Shown here: positions 1 through 10,908 of the stretch, one piece after another
How positions within the stretch are numbered: the first letter of the stretch is position 1
Layout of the letters: every line of letters begins with the position of its first letter
Origin: an uncultured Christensenella sp.
Lineage (GTDB): Bacteria > Bacillota > Clostridia > Christensenellales > UBA3700
Length of the DNA: 64,000 nucleotides
Reading direction: 5' to 3'
Assembly: GCA_910584635.1 (NCBI GenBank)
Contig: CAJUBA010000008.1
Coordinates: 1-64,000 of the forward strand
Program-made: the position numbers and the translations under genes
Notes under the pieces: model-generated
The model's database searches: none
The model's input: only the letters and a program-made list of their open reading frames with translations
What the model was told of the DNA's origin: nothing

Positions 1-261
1 AGTCAGTAAATGTATACTTATTTTGGAACTGTGTAAAAGCACGAATAATATCTATAAACGGAGAAAAATCTATATAAAATAGACGGAAAAAGTAATTGCG
101 GGGAATAAGTAATTTTTGATATGTATTGACATTTGGGATGCAAAACGCGATATATATTGACATTTTGCGAATAAATAACCAAAAAATTTGGTTAAACGTG
201 TAAAAATTCGTTAAAAAAAGAAGGAAAATAGTGGAAAATCGCAAAACATATCAAAAAAAGG

Positions 262-290
262 TTGACAATCAGTATGCCAAGTAGTAATAT
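262..290 (+). promoter_or_regulatory. SigA-type promoter of the giant surface protein gene
   Basis: TTGACA at 262-267 and TAATAT at 285-290 are separated by 17 bases, close to the SigA consensus. Transcription would start near 297 and give a leader of about 125 bases. Two more TTGACA boxes lie further upstream, at about 125 and 158, without equally good -10 partners. The rest of 1-261 is AT-rich and shows no gene. Confidence 0.6.
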
Positions 291-298
291 TCGAATCA

Positions 299-344
299 GT
301 TGTTTTTTCAAGCCGTATGTAGTACGGTCGGCTAAAAAGAACAA
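299..344 (+). other. Stem-loop in the leader of the giant gene
   Basis: The leader can fold into a long hairpin: a U-rich 5' arm pairs with an A-rich 3' arm, AGCCG pairs with CGGCT, and CCGTA pairs with TACGG at the tip. No U-run follows, so it is not an obvious terminator. It may stabilise the message for the nearly 9-kb gene; that role is inference. Confidence 0.4.
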
Positions 345-420
345 AAGTATATGGGAATAATTCGAAATTTGATAAGGGAAATTGGGAAGTTTATTTTGTT
401 TTTGTGAAGGAGTTTTCTTT

Positions 421-3400
421 ATGAATACGAAGTGTAAATCAAATAGAATTATTTGTATAGTTTTAGTAGCGGCGATTTTTGCCTTTTTGGCAGTAGGCGC
501 TTGGATTTCATATCCTGCTTTTATAGGAGAATCCGATGGATTAAAAGATGTTACCATATCTAAAACAAACGTAGTTAAAATTTACAGTGAAAATGTTTAC
601 GTCGTAGCGTCATCGCCGGAGAAAGGCGCCGCTTACGCCGAAAAACTCGGTATTCCGACCACCAAATATAATTTTGTCAACAGCGACAGTATTTTGAGAG
701 TGGAAGACGGAGTTTGGAAAGGTATGGCAGCAACCGACATTATCAATAAGTTTGCTCATTTGCTTTTGCCCAACAATATTACGTCCATCGACGTAAGCGC
801 GGTTGAGAAATATACGGGTATTACTTCGGTTAACTGGCTTTCCGTTACTGCTGACGAAGGCAGTAATCTCACGTCAATTATCGGAGCGACTTCGTCGGTG
901 TCTGCGTTCAGCAGAGGCTTTTTGGAAATAGTAGATTTAACAAAGGCAATGAAATTGACTTCGATTCCCGCTTATACTTTCCAAGCGTGCGACAGATTGC
1001 AGGATTTTGCTCTTCCCGACAGCGTTACGTCAATAGGGGAGCAGGCGATTGTATCCGCAACGTTAAATCATATCAGTTTGCCGGCGGGACTCGGCTCGGA
1101 CGGAGGCGGTCTTAGTTGGTCGGCTTTTAATACAAGCGTAAAAATTGTGGATATAGAATTGCCGTCAAACGCAAACGCAGGTTTTGTAGACAAAATCAAA
1201 AATATGTCTTCTATATGCGATACATACTTGAACGTGTATATAAAAGGTTCGGGGCGTTCTTGGTTGGCGCGTACGGTAGACGGATTCGTATTTTGTAAAA
1301 ACGTTTTCCGAACGTCTTCTTTGGCAACGGGATTGACTGCTAACGAGAATTACGAAATCGGCAAATGGTATTTGGTTGGATACCACGGACCGGAAAGCGG
1401 CGGCGATACGCTCAACGCTTCGGATACGTATATGATGACATTGCCTAAAGAGGTGGATCTTGCAAAAAATTCCGACAACCGTTTAGGTCAATTTGACTTT
1501 ATAGATTGCGCAGGCAATCAAGTACAAAACGGTTTCAGCGAATTTACAACGCAAACTCAATTGGGAAGCAACGTGGCGGTAAACGGCGCTACGGCGGGCA
1601 ACGACGCAATAGGCGCCAGAGTTATAGCAGGCATACAAAGCGGCGCAAAATTGAGATACGATATAGGTCAGAAGGTATTTTATTACCGTTGGACGTGGCA
1701 TACTACAATCCCCGACAACGCAGTAAATATTATCGGCGACAGGGCTTTCCACAACGCGCCTATGATTACTTTTAATTTGGGCAACGTAGAGAAGATAGGA
1801 AGTCGCGGAGTTGCATTTTTGGGAAGAGATCGCGGATTGATTTGTTATATGCCGTCCAACAATCCTATGATAGCGAGCGACGGATTTTCTTACATCGCCA
1901 ACGGCAAGCCGACAAGTACGCTCATGTTTGTCTACCGCAATTATCAGGATTATGACGACTATTATATAAACGCTTCGGCAAACGCGACAGTAGGATTTCA
2001 AGGAGCGGCAAATAATATTGCTTCCGGTCAGGGAAAATACTATTCGTATTTGATAAACATCGTTCCCAACATAGCGGAATGGGATAGGGACGCCAACGCT
2101 TATAAATACAGAGTCGTGGACGACGCTAAAATGCAACGTTTATATTCGGGTAATTTGGCAAGTTTCAAAGACGGCAATATTTACGACAACGCTTTCAGTT
2201 ACACGCGTACGGAGTATGACGAGTGGCAATATGACGAGAGTCAAGAGTTCCCGTCTTTGACCGAACATACAGGATACTCTAAGACAAATTGGTTTACGAG
2301 TACGGGGTTCGATACAAAATATACCGAAACGCTTATTTGCTCCGCGGATAACAGCAGTAACGTACTTTCGCTTCGCAATGCCGCAAGCAAGGGCGCGGAC
2401 GTAATAAATATGTATGCGAGAAAAATAGTTTCGGTCGTTTTGGAAAACAAAGTTAGAGAGTACAAAGACAGATCTTTGCAAGCGGATGAAACCGAAATTA
2501 CGGGAATACCGTCCTCAATAAAAGGCGACTACGAAGTCAATGTTATCAAATACGTAGACAGCAACGGAATAGAGAAGAGTTACGATTCTATAGGTTCGAT
2601 AATTCAGGAAGCGGGAACTTATACTATTCAAATCCAACCCAACGAGGCTTTCGGACAATGGACGGAAGGCGAAGTGCCTACAATGACGGTTACGGTAAAC
2701 AAAACGGAGATTGATTTGGGCGATTCGAGCATATTCCGTCTTGGCGTTACGGACGGAGTTAATCAGTATAATTTGCGTCCTGGCAAGGAAGTGGAAGGAG
2801 AACAAGGCACTTCGCTTTATAAATATAAAAGTTCTTGGTATACGGAAAAACAAACCGACGATACTTTGGGCGAGTTGATAGAACAAAGAGACGGACTTTG
2901 GAACAGTTTTGTCCGCGCAGAAGGCGAGGAGATGAAATTCAGACTTTCGCTTCTTACCGACGTAATCAAAGACGCGCACGATAGCAGTAAAGGCATATTC
3001 AATATAATGTTGCCGGGAACCGCAAACAGCGAATCTGGAGAGTATACCGACCAATTTAACGTCGAGTTAACGGAAAAAGCAAAAAACAATTATAAATTTG
3101 TCGTAACGAACGATTCGTCCCGTCAATTTTACGGATACGCTAATTCAGACCAATCGATAGCGACAATCAATAAAACTTGGTATATAGTAAAACTCAACAA
3201 CTGGCTTACTACGCAAGGCAACGAAGGAAACAACGACGCGCCGTCTTATCACATGGCTTCGTCATGGGAATTCGGCACGGTAGACGTACCCAAAGCGCCT
3301 ACGGTAGCGCTTGGAACGGACGTGCATATCACTTTTAGTTTGGAACTTACTTCTCAGCACATCGTAGGAGGCAGCGGCACTTTGATACTTTCCGCAGACG

Positions 3401-6400
3401 AGGACGGTAATCCTATTTCAATAGACAAATACGACCGTTATATCAACAGTTCGATGCCCGTAGGAAATTATCGTATAATTTATTCCGTAGATTTCTCAAA
3501 CGACGATCATACTAAATACGATACTTTCCAACAAAGTTTTACTTTCAAAATATACGATAAAGAATTTGTGTCCGAAGAGACCGCTGCAATCGATCAACTC
3601 AAAGGCAAGACCTTTGAATACGATATGAAAGAAGCGACTAATTCTTACAATCAAAATAATGTATTATTTGATTTGGACAAATTGGCTTCTACCGACAAAA
3701 TAGAAGATATGTTGGGGTTGAACGACGCTACTTTGGGAAATACCCGTCGCGTGGGAATATGGGCGGAGAGATCTTACGACGTATTTTTCGACGGACATTT
3801 CACGATAACTTACAATCTAAACCGTATGTGGAACAATACGTATAAGGATTTGGTTGCAATTCAAAAGGATTATCCTATGAATACTCCCGACGTATATACG
3901 GTATATTACCAGTTGACTTGTAAAAACCGCAAATCGCTTGTCAATGAAAACGACGACGCGAGAAGACAGTGCTGTTTCTACGTTGTAGTATATAGGACGT
4001 TGACTGCGCCGACTATACAGGACGTTGCTTATACGGGATCGGCTATATATCCGACAATAAATTATACTAACGGCGATTTAGCGTTTGAGCAAACGTATTA
4101 CACGGTATCTTATCCGTCGGGACAGGACAATGTAAACAACGGCGAGAAAAAAGCAATCTTGTCTATATCCGACAGAGATTTCCAACTCTACCGTTGGGCG
4201 GAAGGAGAGGCGACGGAAAGCGATAAAAAGGCGCTTGAAATACCTTATAATATAATTGCCGCCAACAACTTTACTACGGTACCGCTCTATATGGCGGATT
4301 GGTCCTGGAACAGCGATATTACATTGGACAATATCGTTTGGGAGACCAAATTCGGAAACGTAAAAGAAGACTTCGAGTTTATGCTCGTACCTGTACGCAG
4401 CGGCGAAAACGATAACAGAGAAAACGTTACGGATATAACGAAGTTCGGCACTGCGCCGGCAGGCGTATATAAGTTGCACGCTACCTGTCCTGCCGACGAA
4501 AACGGCAACTGGAAAGAGTTTGAACAGACTTTGACGGTAACCGTATTTAAGGCAATCAACACTTGGTATAAATCGCCGAGTATCACTTCATGGAGTTGGA
4601 ATCAATACGAAAACTACGATTGGAGTTTGGGAAGTCCTATTGAGATACACGCGGTTCCCACGTATTATACCAATTCAACGGAAAGCAAGGCGGGATCGGG
4701 AAGATTCGACTTCCGTATATATTCCGTAAGAGAAGGCGCAACCGGCGACGACAGATACCACATGGTATATTTTGGCGATGATTTCCACTTCCAATTCGAA
4801 AGAGATGAAAAGGGAGATTTTCTGACAAACGGAGTAGACCCCAAAGAAGGAGGACATTTTATACTTCCCGTTAGCGTAGCGCAAACGCTTGCTTCGCTTC
4901 CCGCGGGACAGTATTATTTAGTCGCTACCGTATACGGCCATAACAATTATACGGGACTTAACAACGCGATAGACTCTTTCGGCAAAGGCGCTGTACTCTT
5001 TACGATAGCGCCCGCTAAAAACGTATGGTCGGATACTATAACGGCGTCCGATTGGGCGTATTCGGAATTCGAACTTGGACGTCATATTCACATAGGTACG
5101 ACAAAATACGAAACTCAACTTAAATACGCAGTTTATTATGACGACACGGCAAATATCGCCACGGTAGAGGGCGTCAGCCTAGAAGATATTACGGATTTCA
5201 CCGCTATTGCGCCGGGTTCGAAGTATACTTACGAGCAACTCGTCAGAATGCTCGACGTCGGTTCTTATATGGTTAAAGTACACGGCGACGCTGCGGACGT
5301 CAACGAGAGGGGCGGTATAAATTATCTTTCTATCGACGATCAGCGTAAAATTACCGTTATTAAAGCCTCGAATACGCTAAACGATACCTTTGTAGTAAAT
5401 CCCTATACGATAGGTTCTAGTACGGACGGGGTGATAGACAAATATACCGCGCGCTTTGAAAGCGAAAAGGTAGGTTTCAGAATTTCGCAAAGCGGCGTAT
5501 ACGTAGACGGACTAAGCAATACTCACACATCCGACGATATAATAAAGTATGACGTTTCGTTGAACTATGACCAGTTAGTGGAAAAAATATCTCAACTTTC
5601 CAGTACGGAAATGGGAAGTCAGTATACCGTATGGTGGACTACCGTAGGCGGCGACAATTTTATGGCGCAATACGGGTCGAGAGCGTTTGCGGTATATCTC
5701 GGTCAAAACGCATGGCTTGACGGCGTTTTACCCACGATGACCGACTGGACGTACGACGGTACAAAGCATGAGTTTGATAAGAGCAAAGTAAAACTTACTC
5801 ACGACGTCGCCGATTCGGATATTAAAGTATCTTACTACGTCGCTATATACAATGAGCATACGGGACAAAACGAAAAAGGTTTGCAAATCGAAGGCTGTCC
5901 GACGGATACGGGAAATTATTTCGTTAACATCACTGTTCCGACAGATAATTACTATAAAGGTTTGTCGATAGACTTGTTTTTCAGCGTCGACATGGCAAAC
6001 AACAGTTTCAAGACTGCTCCGACGGTAAACAACAGCGCATGGGATTACACGCAGTTGAATATCGACGATATAATTATCGGCGAGCCTGCCCACAAAGAAG
6101 ATAATATGAATATGCAATACGTCGTTAATCATGTCATCGGCGGCAGCGGAGAAGAAGTCCACATGGCTACTTTGAATTGGCGCTTCGGAAGAGTGGACGG
6201 CAGCAACGCAATGCAATTAGACGATTTCTACAATCGCTTAAAAGCGCTTAACGTGGGAGAATACAAACTGTATATTACGCTTTCTTCTTCGTACAATTAC
6301 AAGGAGTTGGTACTTGCTCCGATAATTTTGAGAGTTAACAAGGCAAACAACGGTTACGCTGACGGCAAGTCGCCGGCGATTGTCAACAATGTTACAAAGT

Positions 6401-9312
6401 GGGAGTGGAACGAATACGATTCTACGATTTGGCGCGAAGTCGCGACAAAGTTCGGCGAATTAACAATTTTCATAGATTCGGACGCCGTTGCGGCTTTGTC
6501 CGTTTCCAATCATCTGTCGAGGCTTGAAACGGGCGAACATAAAATCCGTTTCTTCGTCAATGGCACGGACAATTACGAAGGTTTTGACGAAACGCGTAAT
6601 TTCTCCGTAATAAAAAACAAAAACGGTTGGACGGACGGCGACAAGGATAAGACGGCGTTTGTCAACGATTGGACTTGGGGAGAATATGACAACGATATTT
6701 CGGGAGGCAATCCAATATGGAAAGAGCCGTCGCCCAATTACGGAAAGTCGCAATCTCAAGCCGCAGTATATAAAGGTAAAGACGGCGTAGGCGGAACTTT
6801 GATACGCGCAAATATCGCGCTGTATTCGTTGGATATAGTTTTGAACTCTCTTGACGCGGGCGAGTATTACATTATTTGGACTGTCGTAGGCGACGCAAAT
6901 TACGAATCCATAACGCGCGAATATATCAATTTCAAAGTAAATATAAATCCCAACGAATGGGATCCGACCAAACCCGCTACTATGCATGAAAACGACAAGA
7001 AAGAAACCTCGGGCATAGATTACGGTTGGACGTGGGGAGAATTCGGCAAGGATTCGGGAGTAGATTATTTTACCGTTCCTCAAGCAAAGTACGGGCTTAT
7101 CGTTGCAAAAATAACCAAGTACGATACCACGTGGAATAATCCTCAGGTTATCGTCGACGGAATTTCCAACCATATCAGTATTTCCAATACTTTGAATCGT
7201 CTTGATGTAGGTCGTTATAAAATCGAATGGTCGGCTACCGACCCGAACGCGACCGGCAATTTCAAAGAAATAGATTATCCGATTGCGATAGAGTTTATAG
7301 TAAACCGCGGCGTAAACGCCTGGACGGGAGATAAACCGTTTATCGAGGGTTGGCAGTGGGGCGCGTTTAACAGCAGTTTGTGGAAAGCGCCGGGACTTGT
7401 ATCGGGCAGACCCAACGCTACTGTTATAAGGTTGAATGACGACGGTACCGACGGAGAACATATAATCGAAAAGATTTCTTCGGAGTATCTCAGCGCGCAA
7501 CTTGCGCTTTTGGAAGTAGGCGATTACAGACTCGTATGGACGGCAGACGATAACGACAACTATGAAATCGAAGGCGAAAATAAAGACGACCTTATATTCA
7601 AAGTATCGGTCAACGTCAACGGCTGGAACGTCGCGCCGGAAATTACTGCAAAAGACAGTAGTTGGCAGTGGAAAACTTTCACGCTGGCGTATTGGCAAAG
7701 ACCGGAAGCGAAGTATCATCACAACGATATGAGCGCAACGGTTTATAAACTCAAAGACGGTTATGACTTCGAGTACGACGCTATTAAAAACGAATATATA
7801 CTCGACGAAAGCAAGTGCAGTGTAATAAGCGGTATTACGCTTGCCACGATTGACGCGATAAACGATTTGTCGGTCGGCAAGTATTTGGTTAAAGTAAGCG
7901 TTCCGGAGGACGAAAACGGAAGATTTAAGGGATTGGAATCGGTATTGCCGTTTACCGTTGTCCCCAACGAAAATGACTTTACTTCCAAATACTGTTTTAT
8001 CGACGGATACGCATATTCGCAATTCAGAGGATCTTGGAGCGCGCCGACGGCGCAGTTCGGCGATATTATCGCAAGCATATACGCGGTAGACGGAAGTTCC
8101 AGAGAATTGGTTGCGACTTCTCGCGTGGCGCAACTCAACAACGTTTTGGGAGAACTTCACGTCGGCAGTTACGAAGTAGATTGGACGATTTCCGAAGACG
8201 CGGACGGCAATTACCTCGGCGGTAAAACTTTGACAAGCGCGTTTGCAGTAAGTAAAGCGGAAAACCGTTGGTTGCAAAAGCCTATGATAAACGGTTGGGC
8301 ATGGGGAGAATTCAACGCCGCCGAATCGGGACTCAAAGCAATTCCTTTCAAAACACAAGAAGGAAAGTTGCTGCATTTCAAGATAGTCGACGTTTCTTAC
8401 AATGAAATAAACGAGTTCAGCGGATATGTAGACGAGTCGGGATATTTCACTGATATAACGAAAGTAGAGGAGATTCTAAACAATCTCAAACCTGCGGTAT
8501 ATCATCTCTTGGCTTATTATCCCGAACTTGACGATTATAACAAACTTGATACGAACAACGACTGTTTGTTTGTAATCAGACACGCGGAAAACAAATGGGT
8601 AATGACGCCGGATATTATCGACTGGGTATACGGAAGCCCCGCTAATAAACCCAACGGAAGCGCGTTCTTCGGCGAGGAGATAAAATACACTTATTATAAA
8701 GCGGTACTCGACGCATTCGGCGAACCGATATTTGAAAACGGCAAGTATTTGGTCGAAGAGGATTCGGCGTTCGAAGGATGGGGCAAAGACGAAATCGCAG
8801 ACGCGGGAATATATATCGTGCAAGCCGACGTGGACGGCAACGATTACTACGCTCCGCTTACGACGCAGTTTGTACTTCGAGTTTCCAATTCCAAATACAA
8901 TTATTGGAAAGCGCAACCGATAATTCAAAGTTGGATTTTCGGTTCGGATAAATGTCTGCCCGAAGGCGAAGCGGCGTACGGAGAAATTATTTGGACATAT
9001 TACGCGGCGGCTTGGAGCGAAACGCTCAACAAATGGATTCCGACGGGAGAAGCGCTTTCTACCGACGGACAAAATCCGCCCGAAGAAGTAGGAAAATATA
9101 TTCTCGTCGCGAGTGTAGCGGCTTCCGAAGGTTACAACGCTTTGATAGCGAACGTATTTTTCGAGATTTATGAAAGAGCGACGTCTTCCGTGTCGAGCGA
9201 TATGCTTGTATATATTGACATCGCATTGGCGACGTTGGCGTCGATATTCACAATAGTAGTAATAATCGCAGTTGTAAGGAGGTATAGAAAGAATGACAGC
9301 GTTAATGTATAA
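421..9312 (+). CDS. Giant membrane-anchored surface protein with about 15 Trp-rich repeats
   Basis: The 2963-residue protein starts at ATG 421, eight bases after AAGGAG (407-412); an upstream in-frame start at 382 lacks a ribosome site. An N-terminal signal/anchor helix (about residues 10-30) is followed by BspA-like leucine-rich segments (about 110-240 and 430-480). From about residue 1290 to 2940 a module recurs about 15 times, each copy carrying an aromatic core of the form W-x-W/Y/F-x-x-(F/Y) (for example near residues 1390, 1991, 2081, 2200, 2308 and 2623). Copies are 95-150 residues apart. The C terminus has one membrane helix and a basic tail (RRYRK) but no LPxTG motif, so it is probably membrane-anchored with the bulk outside. 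A role in adhesion or surface-layer formation is inference; the exact family is unknown. The next gene overlaps it and is probably co-expressed. Confidence 0.85.
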   Translation: MNTKCKSNRIICIVLVAAIFAFLAVGAWISYPAFIGESDGLKDVTISKTNVVKIYSENVYVVASSPEKGAAYAEKLGIPTTKYNFVNSDSILRVEDGVWKGMAATDIINKFAHLLLPNNITSIDVSAVEKYTGITSVNWLSVTADEGSNLTSIIGATSSVSAFSRGFLEIVDLTKAMKLTSIPAYTFQACDRLQDFALPDSVTSIGEQAIVSATLNHISLPAGLGSDGGGLSWSAFNTSVKIVDIELPSNANAGFVDKIKNMSSICDTYLNVYIKGSGRSWLARTVDGFVFCKNVFRTSSLATGLTANENYEIGKWYLVGYHGPESGGDTLNASDTYMMTLPKEVDLAKNSDNRLGQFDFIDCAGNQVQNGFSEFTTQTQLGSNVAVNGATAGNDAIGARVIAGIQSGAKLRYDIGQKVFYYRWTWHTTIPDNAVNIIGDRAFHNAPMITFNLGNVEKIGSRGVAFLGRDRGLICYMPSNNPMIASDGFSYIANGKPTSTLMFVYRNYQDYDDYYINASANATVGFQGAANNIASGQGKYYSYLINIVPNIAEWDRDANAYKYRVVDDAKMQRLYSGNLASFKDGNIYDNAFSYTRTEYDEWQYDESQEFPSLTEHTGYSKTNWFTSTGFDTKYTETLICSADNSSNVLSLRNAASKGADVINMYARKIVSVVLENKVREYKDRSLQADETEITGIPSSIKGDYEVNVIKYVDSNGIEKSYDSIGSIIQEAGTYTIQIQPNEAFGQWTEGEVPTMTVTVNKTEIDLGDSSIFRLGVTDGVNQYNLRPGKEVEGEQGTSLYKYKSSWYTEKQTDDTLGELIEQRDGLWNSFVRAEGEEMKFRLSLLTDVIKDAHDSSKGIFNIMLPGTANSESGEYTDQFNVELTEKAKNNYKFVVTNDSSRQFYGYANSDQSIATINKTWYIVKLNNWLTTQGNEGNNDAPSYHMASSWEFGTVDVPKAPTVALGTDVHITFSLELTSQHIVGGSGTLILSADEDGNPISIDKYDRYINSSMPVGNYRIIYSVDFSNDDHTKYDTFQQSFTFKIYDKEFVSEETAAIDQLKGKTFEYDMKEATNSYNQNNVLFDLDKLASTDKIEDMLGLNDATLGNTRRVGIWAERSYDVFFDGHFTITYNLNRMWNNTYKDLVAIQKDYPMNTPDVYTVYYQLTCKNRKSLVNENDDARRQCCFYVVVYRTLTAPTIQDVAYTGSAIYPTINYTNGDLAFEQTYYTVSYPSGQDNVNNGEKKAILSISDRDFQLYRWAEGEATESDKKALEIPYNIIAANNFTTVPLYMADWSWNSDITLDNIVWETKFGNVKEDFEFMLVPVRSGENDNRENVTDITKFGTAPAGVYKLHATCPADENGNWKEFEQTLTVTVFKAINTWYKSPSITSWSWNQYENYDWSLGSPIEIHAVPTYYTNSTESKAGSGRFDFRIYSVREGATGDDRYHMVYFGDDFHFQFERDEKGDFLTNGVDPKEGGHFILPVSVAQTLASLPAGQYYLVATVYGHNNYTGLNNAIDSFGKGAVLFTIAPAKNVWSDTITASDWAYSEFELGRHIHIGTTKYETQLKYAVYYDDTANIATVEGVSLEDITDFTAIAPGSKYTYEQLVRMLDVGSYMVKVHGDAADVNERGGINYLSIDDQRKITVIKASNTLNDTFVVNPYTIGSSTDGVIDKYTARFESEKVGFRISQSGVYVDGLSNTHTSDDIIKYDVSLNYDQLVEKISQLSSTEMGSQYTVWWTTVGGDNFMAQYGSRAFAVYLGQNAWLDGVLPTMTDWTYDGTKHEFDKSKVKLTHDVADSDIKVSYYVAIYNEHTGQNEKGLQIEGCPTDTGNYFVNITVPTDNYYKGLSIDLFFSVDMANNSFKTAPTVNNSAWDYTQLNIDDIIIGEPAHKEDNMNMQYVVNHVIGGSGEEVHMATLNWRFGRVDGSNAMQLDDFYNRLKALNVGEYKLYITLSSSYNYKELVLAPIILRVNKANNGYADGKSPAIVNNVTKWEWNEYDSTIWREVATKFGELTIFIDSDAVAALSVSNHLSRLETGEHKIRFFVNGTDNYEGFDETRNFSVIKNKNGWTDGDKDKTAFVNDWTWGEYDNDISGGNPIWKEPSPNYGKSQSQAAVYKGKDGVGGTLIRANIALYSLDIVLNSLDAGEYYIIWTVVGDANYESITREYINFKVNINPNEWDPTKPATMHENDKKETSGIDYGWTWGEFGKDSGVDYFTVPQAKYGLIVAKITKYDTTWNNPQVIVDGISNHISISNTLNRLDVGRYKIEWSATDPNATGNFKEIDYPIAIEFIVNRGVNAWTGDKPFIEGWQWGAFNSSLWKAPGLVSGRPNATVIRLNDDGTDGEHIIEKISSEYLSAQLALLEVGDYRLVWTADDNDNYEIEGENKDDLIFKVSVNVNGWNVAPEITAKDSSWQWKTFTLAYWQRPEAKYHHNDMSATVYKLKDGYDFEYDAIKNEYILDESKCSVISGITLATIDAINDLSVGKYLVKVSVPEDENGRFKGLESVLPFTVVPNENDFTSKYCFIDGYAYSQFRGSWSAPTAQFGDIIASIYAVDGSSRELVATSRVAQLNNVLGELHVGSYEVDWTISEDADGNYLGGKTLTSAFAVSKAENRWLQKPMINGWAWGEFNAAESGLKAIPFKTQEGKLLHFKIVDVSYNEINEFSGYVDESGYFTDITKVEEILNNLKPAVYHLLAYYPELDDYNKLDTNNDCLFVIRHAENKWVMTPDIIDWVYGSPANKPNGSAFFGEEIKYTYYKAVLDAFGEPIFENGKYLVEEDSAFEGWGKDEIADAGIYIVQADVDGNDYYAPLTTQFVLRVSNSKYNYWKAQPIIQSWIFGSDKCLPEGEAAYGEIIWTYYAAAWSETLNKWIPTGEALSTDGQNPPEEVGKYILVASVAASEGYNALIANVFFEIYERATSSVSSDMLVYIDIALATLASIFTIVVIIAVVRRYRKNDSVNV

Positions 9313-10870
9313 CTCATTGCTCGCAATCGAAATCAGTCAAACGACTCTAATCGTTTTGATGTCCGTATTGATTGTTTTGATAATTTTGCTTGCGGTATTG
9401 GCAACAATATTTATCTTGGGCGTAAGAAGAAAGGAAGAGGTTATTCAACCCGATAGCGTTACTGTAACGGCAGACTATGACGGTTTGTCGGGCAAGGTCG
9501 TTTTGATAGACGAAAACGGTATGGAGAAGTTTGTTTTCAGACCCAATGAAACGGTCAAAGTCGCGGCAGTGGCTAACGAAGGCTTTATTTTGTCTAATAT
9601 TTCCTTAGAGATAGACGAAAACGTAGTAGCGCGTTTTATGGCTAATCAAGGCGAGAAGAAACTCTACGAAGTAGTATACGAGTTTATAGTTACGGCAAAT
9701 ACGGTAGTTAAAGCGGAATTCGAACCTATCGCGGTTATGCCCGAAGTATTTACTTTCGACGAGCAGTTCAACGGCGAAGGCGGCAGAGTAACTTTGGCAA
9801 ACGAAGCGGGAGAAGAAAAGAATCAATTCGTAGCGGGCGAAACCGTAAGAATATCTGCGATTGCGGACGAAGGATATTATCTCGCTAAATTTACCGTTAA
9901 CGAAGAAGATAAGGAACTTATTGAAGGAGTATACGAATTCGTCGTTACGGAGCCTGTACATATATTCGTGGAATTTTTACCGGTACCGGTAGTTAAGTAT
10001 ACGGCAAGCGTAGAGGTAGACGGAAAGGGCGCTGTTTCCCTGACGAATGAGAACGGAGAAAATCAAGTTGAATTTATCGAAGGCGAAACGGTAAAAGTAG
10101 TTGCAACAGCGGAGGAGGGATATTATCTTTCCCGCTTGAGTGTAAACGGCGAAGAGCAGACAGTAAACGATGGCGCGAGCGAATTTGTTATCAATGCCGA
10201 TACTGTAATAGGCGCAACGTTCGAAGCCGTACCCGTAGCGATTGATAGCAAAGAAATCGCGGCTGCCGACGCCGACGAAGACGAGGAAGAAGATGAAGTG
10301 ATGTTTGACGGACACAACGTTATTCGCTTCAATAAGAGTTTTACGGCAAAACTAATACAGATAGACGAAGTGTCCAACGCTTGGTACACGGAGTTGAAGA
10401 ACGAACTTTTGTCATATAAGAAAGTAAAAGACAGAATGAGTTGGAAGCGAGAAAGTTACCGTTTTGGCAGAGATTGCGTAGCAAGATTTGTTATAAGAGG
10501 AAAGACGCTTTGTATTCAGTTGCCTCTCGATCCCGCTCAATTCGAAGATACCAAGTATAAAGTCGAGGATATATCACATATCGTTTCAAGCGCGGACACG
10601 CCTTGTCTTTACAGAATCAAAAACGAGCGCCGTTTGAATTACGCAAAAGATCTGATTGCCCAAGTCATGGAAAATATCGGAGCGGCGCGTATCGAACGCG
10701 AATGGGTGGATTATTACCAACCTTACGACACGACTCTCAATCTTATCGAGCGTCAACTCGTCAAGAAAGTAGTAAAATTCAACGGCAAGACAGGTTACGG
10801 CGGTATAGTTGAAAAACTTACGGAAGACCCGACAAAAGCGGAAGAAAAGGAAACTCTCACAGATAAATAA
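9293..10870 (+). CDS. Membrane protein with InlB-like repeats and a conserved C-terminal domain of unknown function
   Basis: The 525-residue protein starts at ATG 9293 behind AAGGAGG (9276-9282), inside the last 20 bases of the giant gene, so the two are probably translationally coupled. One membrane helix (about residues 18-43) is followed directly by RRKEE. Three repeats of about 80 residues (about 55-315) resemble divergent InlB B-repeats, each with a G-x-V-x-L-x-x-E-x-G core and a G-E-T-V-(K/R) turn. An acidic linker (about 322-332) leads to a domain (about 340-510) with motifs such as WYTELKNELLSYKKV, RGKTLCIQLPLDP, TKYKVEDIS and ERRLNYAKDLI. I recall this domain from other clostridial proteins, but its function is not known to me. 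Basic residues just after the helix suggest that the C-terminal part is cytoplasmic, which would be unusual for InlB-like repeats. Confidence 0.8.
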   Translation: MTALMYNSLLAIEISQTTLIVLMSVLIVLIILLAVLATIFILGVRRKEEVIQPDSVTVTADYDGLSGKVVLIDENGMEKFVFRPNETVKVAAVANEGFILSNISLEIDENVVARFMANQGEKKLYEVVYEFIVTANTVVKAEFEPIAVMPEVFTFDEQFNGEGGRVTLANEAGEEKNQFVAGETVRISAIADEGYYLAKFTVNEEDKELIEGVYEFVVTEPVHIFVEFLPVPVVKYTASVEVDGKGAVSLTNENGENQVEFIEGETVKVVATAEEGYYLSRLSVNGEEQTVNDGASEFVINADTVIGATFEAVPVAIDSKEIAAADADEDEEEDEVMFDGHNVIRFNKSFTAKLIQIDEVSNAWYTELKNELLSYKKVKDRMSWKRESYRFGRDCVARFVIRGKTLCIQLPLDPAQFEDTKYKVEDISHIVSSADTPCLYRIKNERRLNYAKDLIAQVMENIGAARIEREWVDYYQPYDTTLNLIERQLVKKVVKFNGKTGYGGIVEKLTEDPTKAEEKETLTDK

Positions 10871-10908
10871 GCGATATATATTTATCAAAAAAAATCAGTT
10901 TATAAAGA

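Noticed and set aside
382..420. Upstream start for the giant surface protein
   Set aside because: The TTG at 382 has no ribosome site, while ATG 421 has a well-placed AAGGAG and gives a proper signal-anchor sequence.
6460..8376. 638-codon open frame on the minus strand opposite the giant gene
   Set aside because: It mirrors the coding frame of the giant protein, has no ribosome site or promoter, and its translation is Arg/Tyr/Val/Phe-rich as expected for an antisense shadow.
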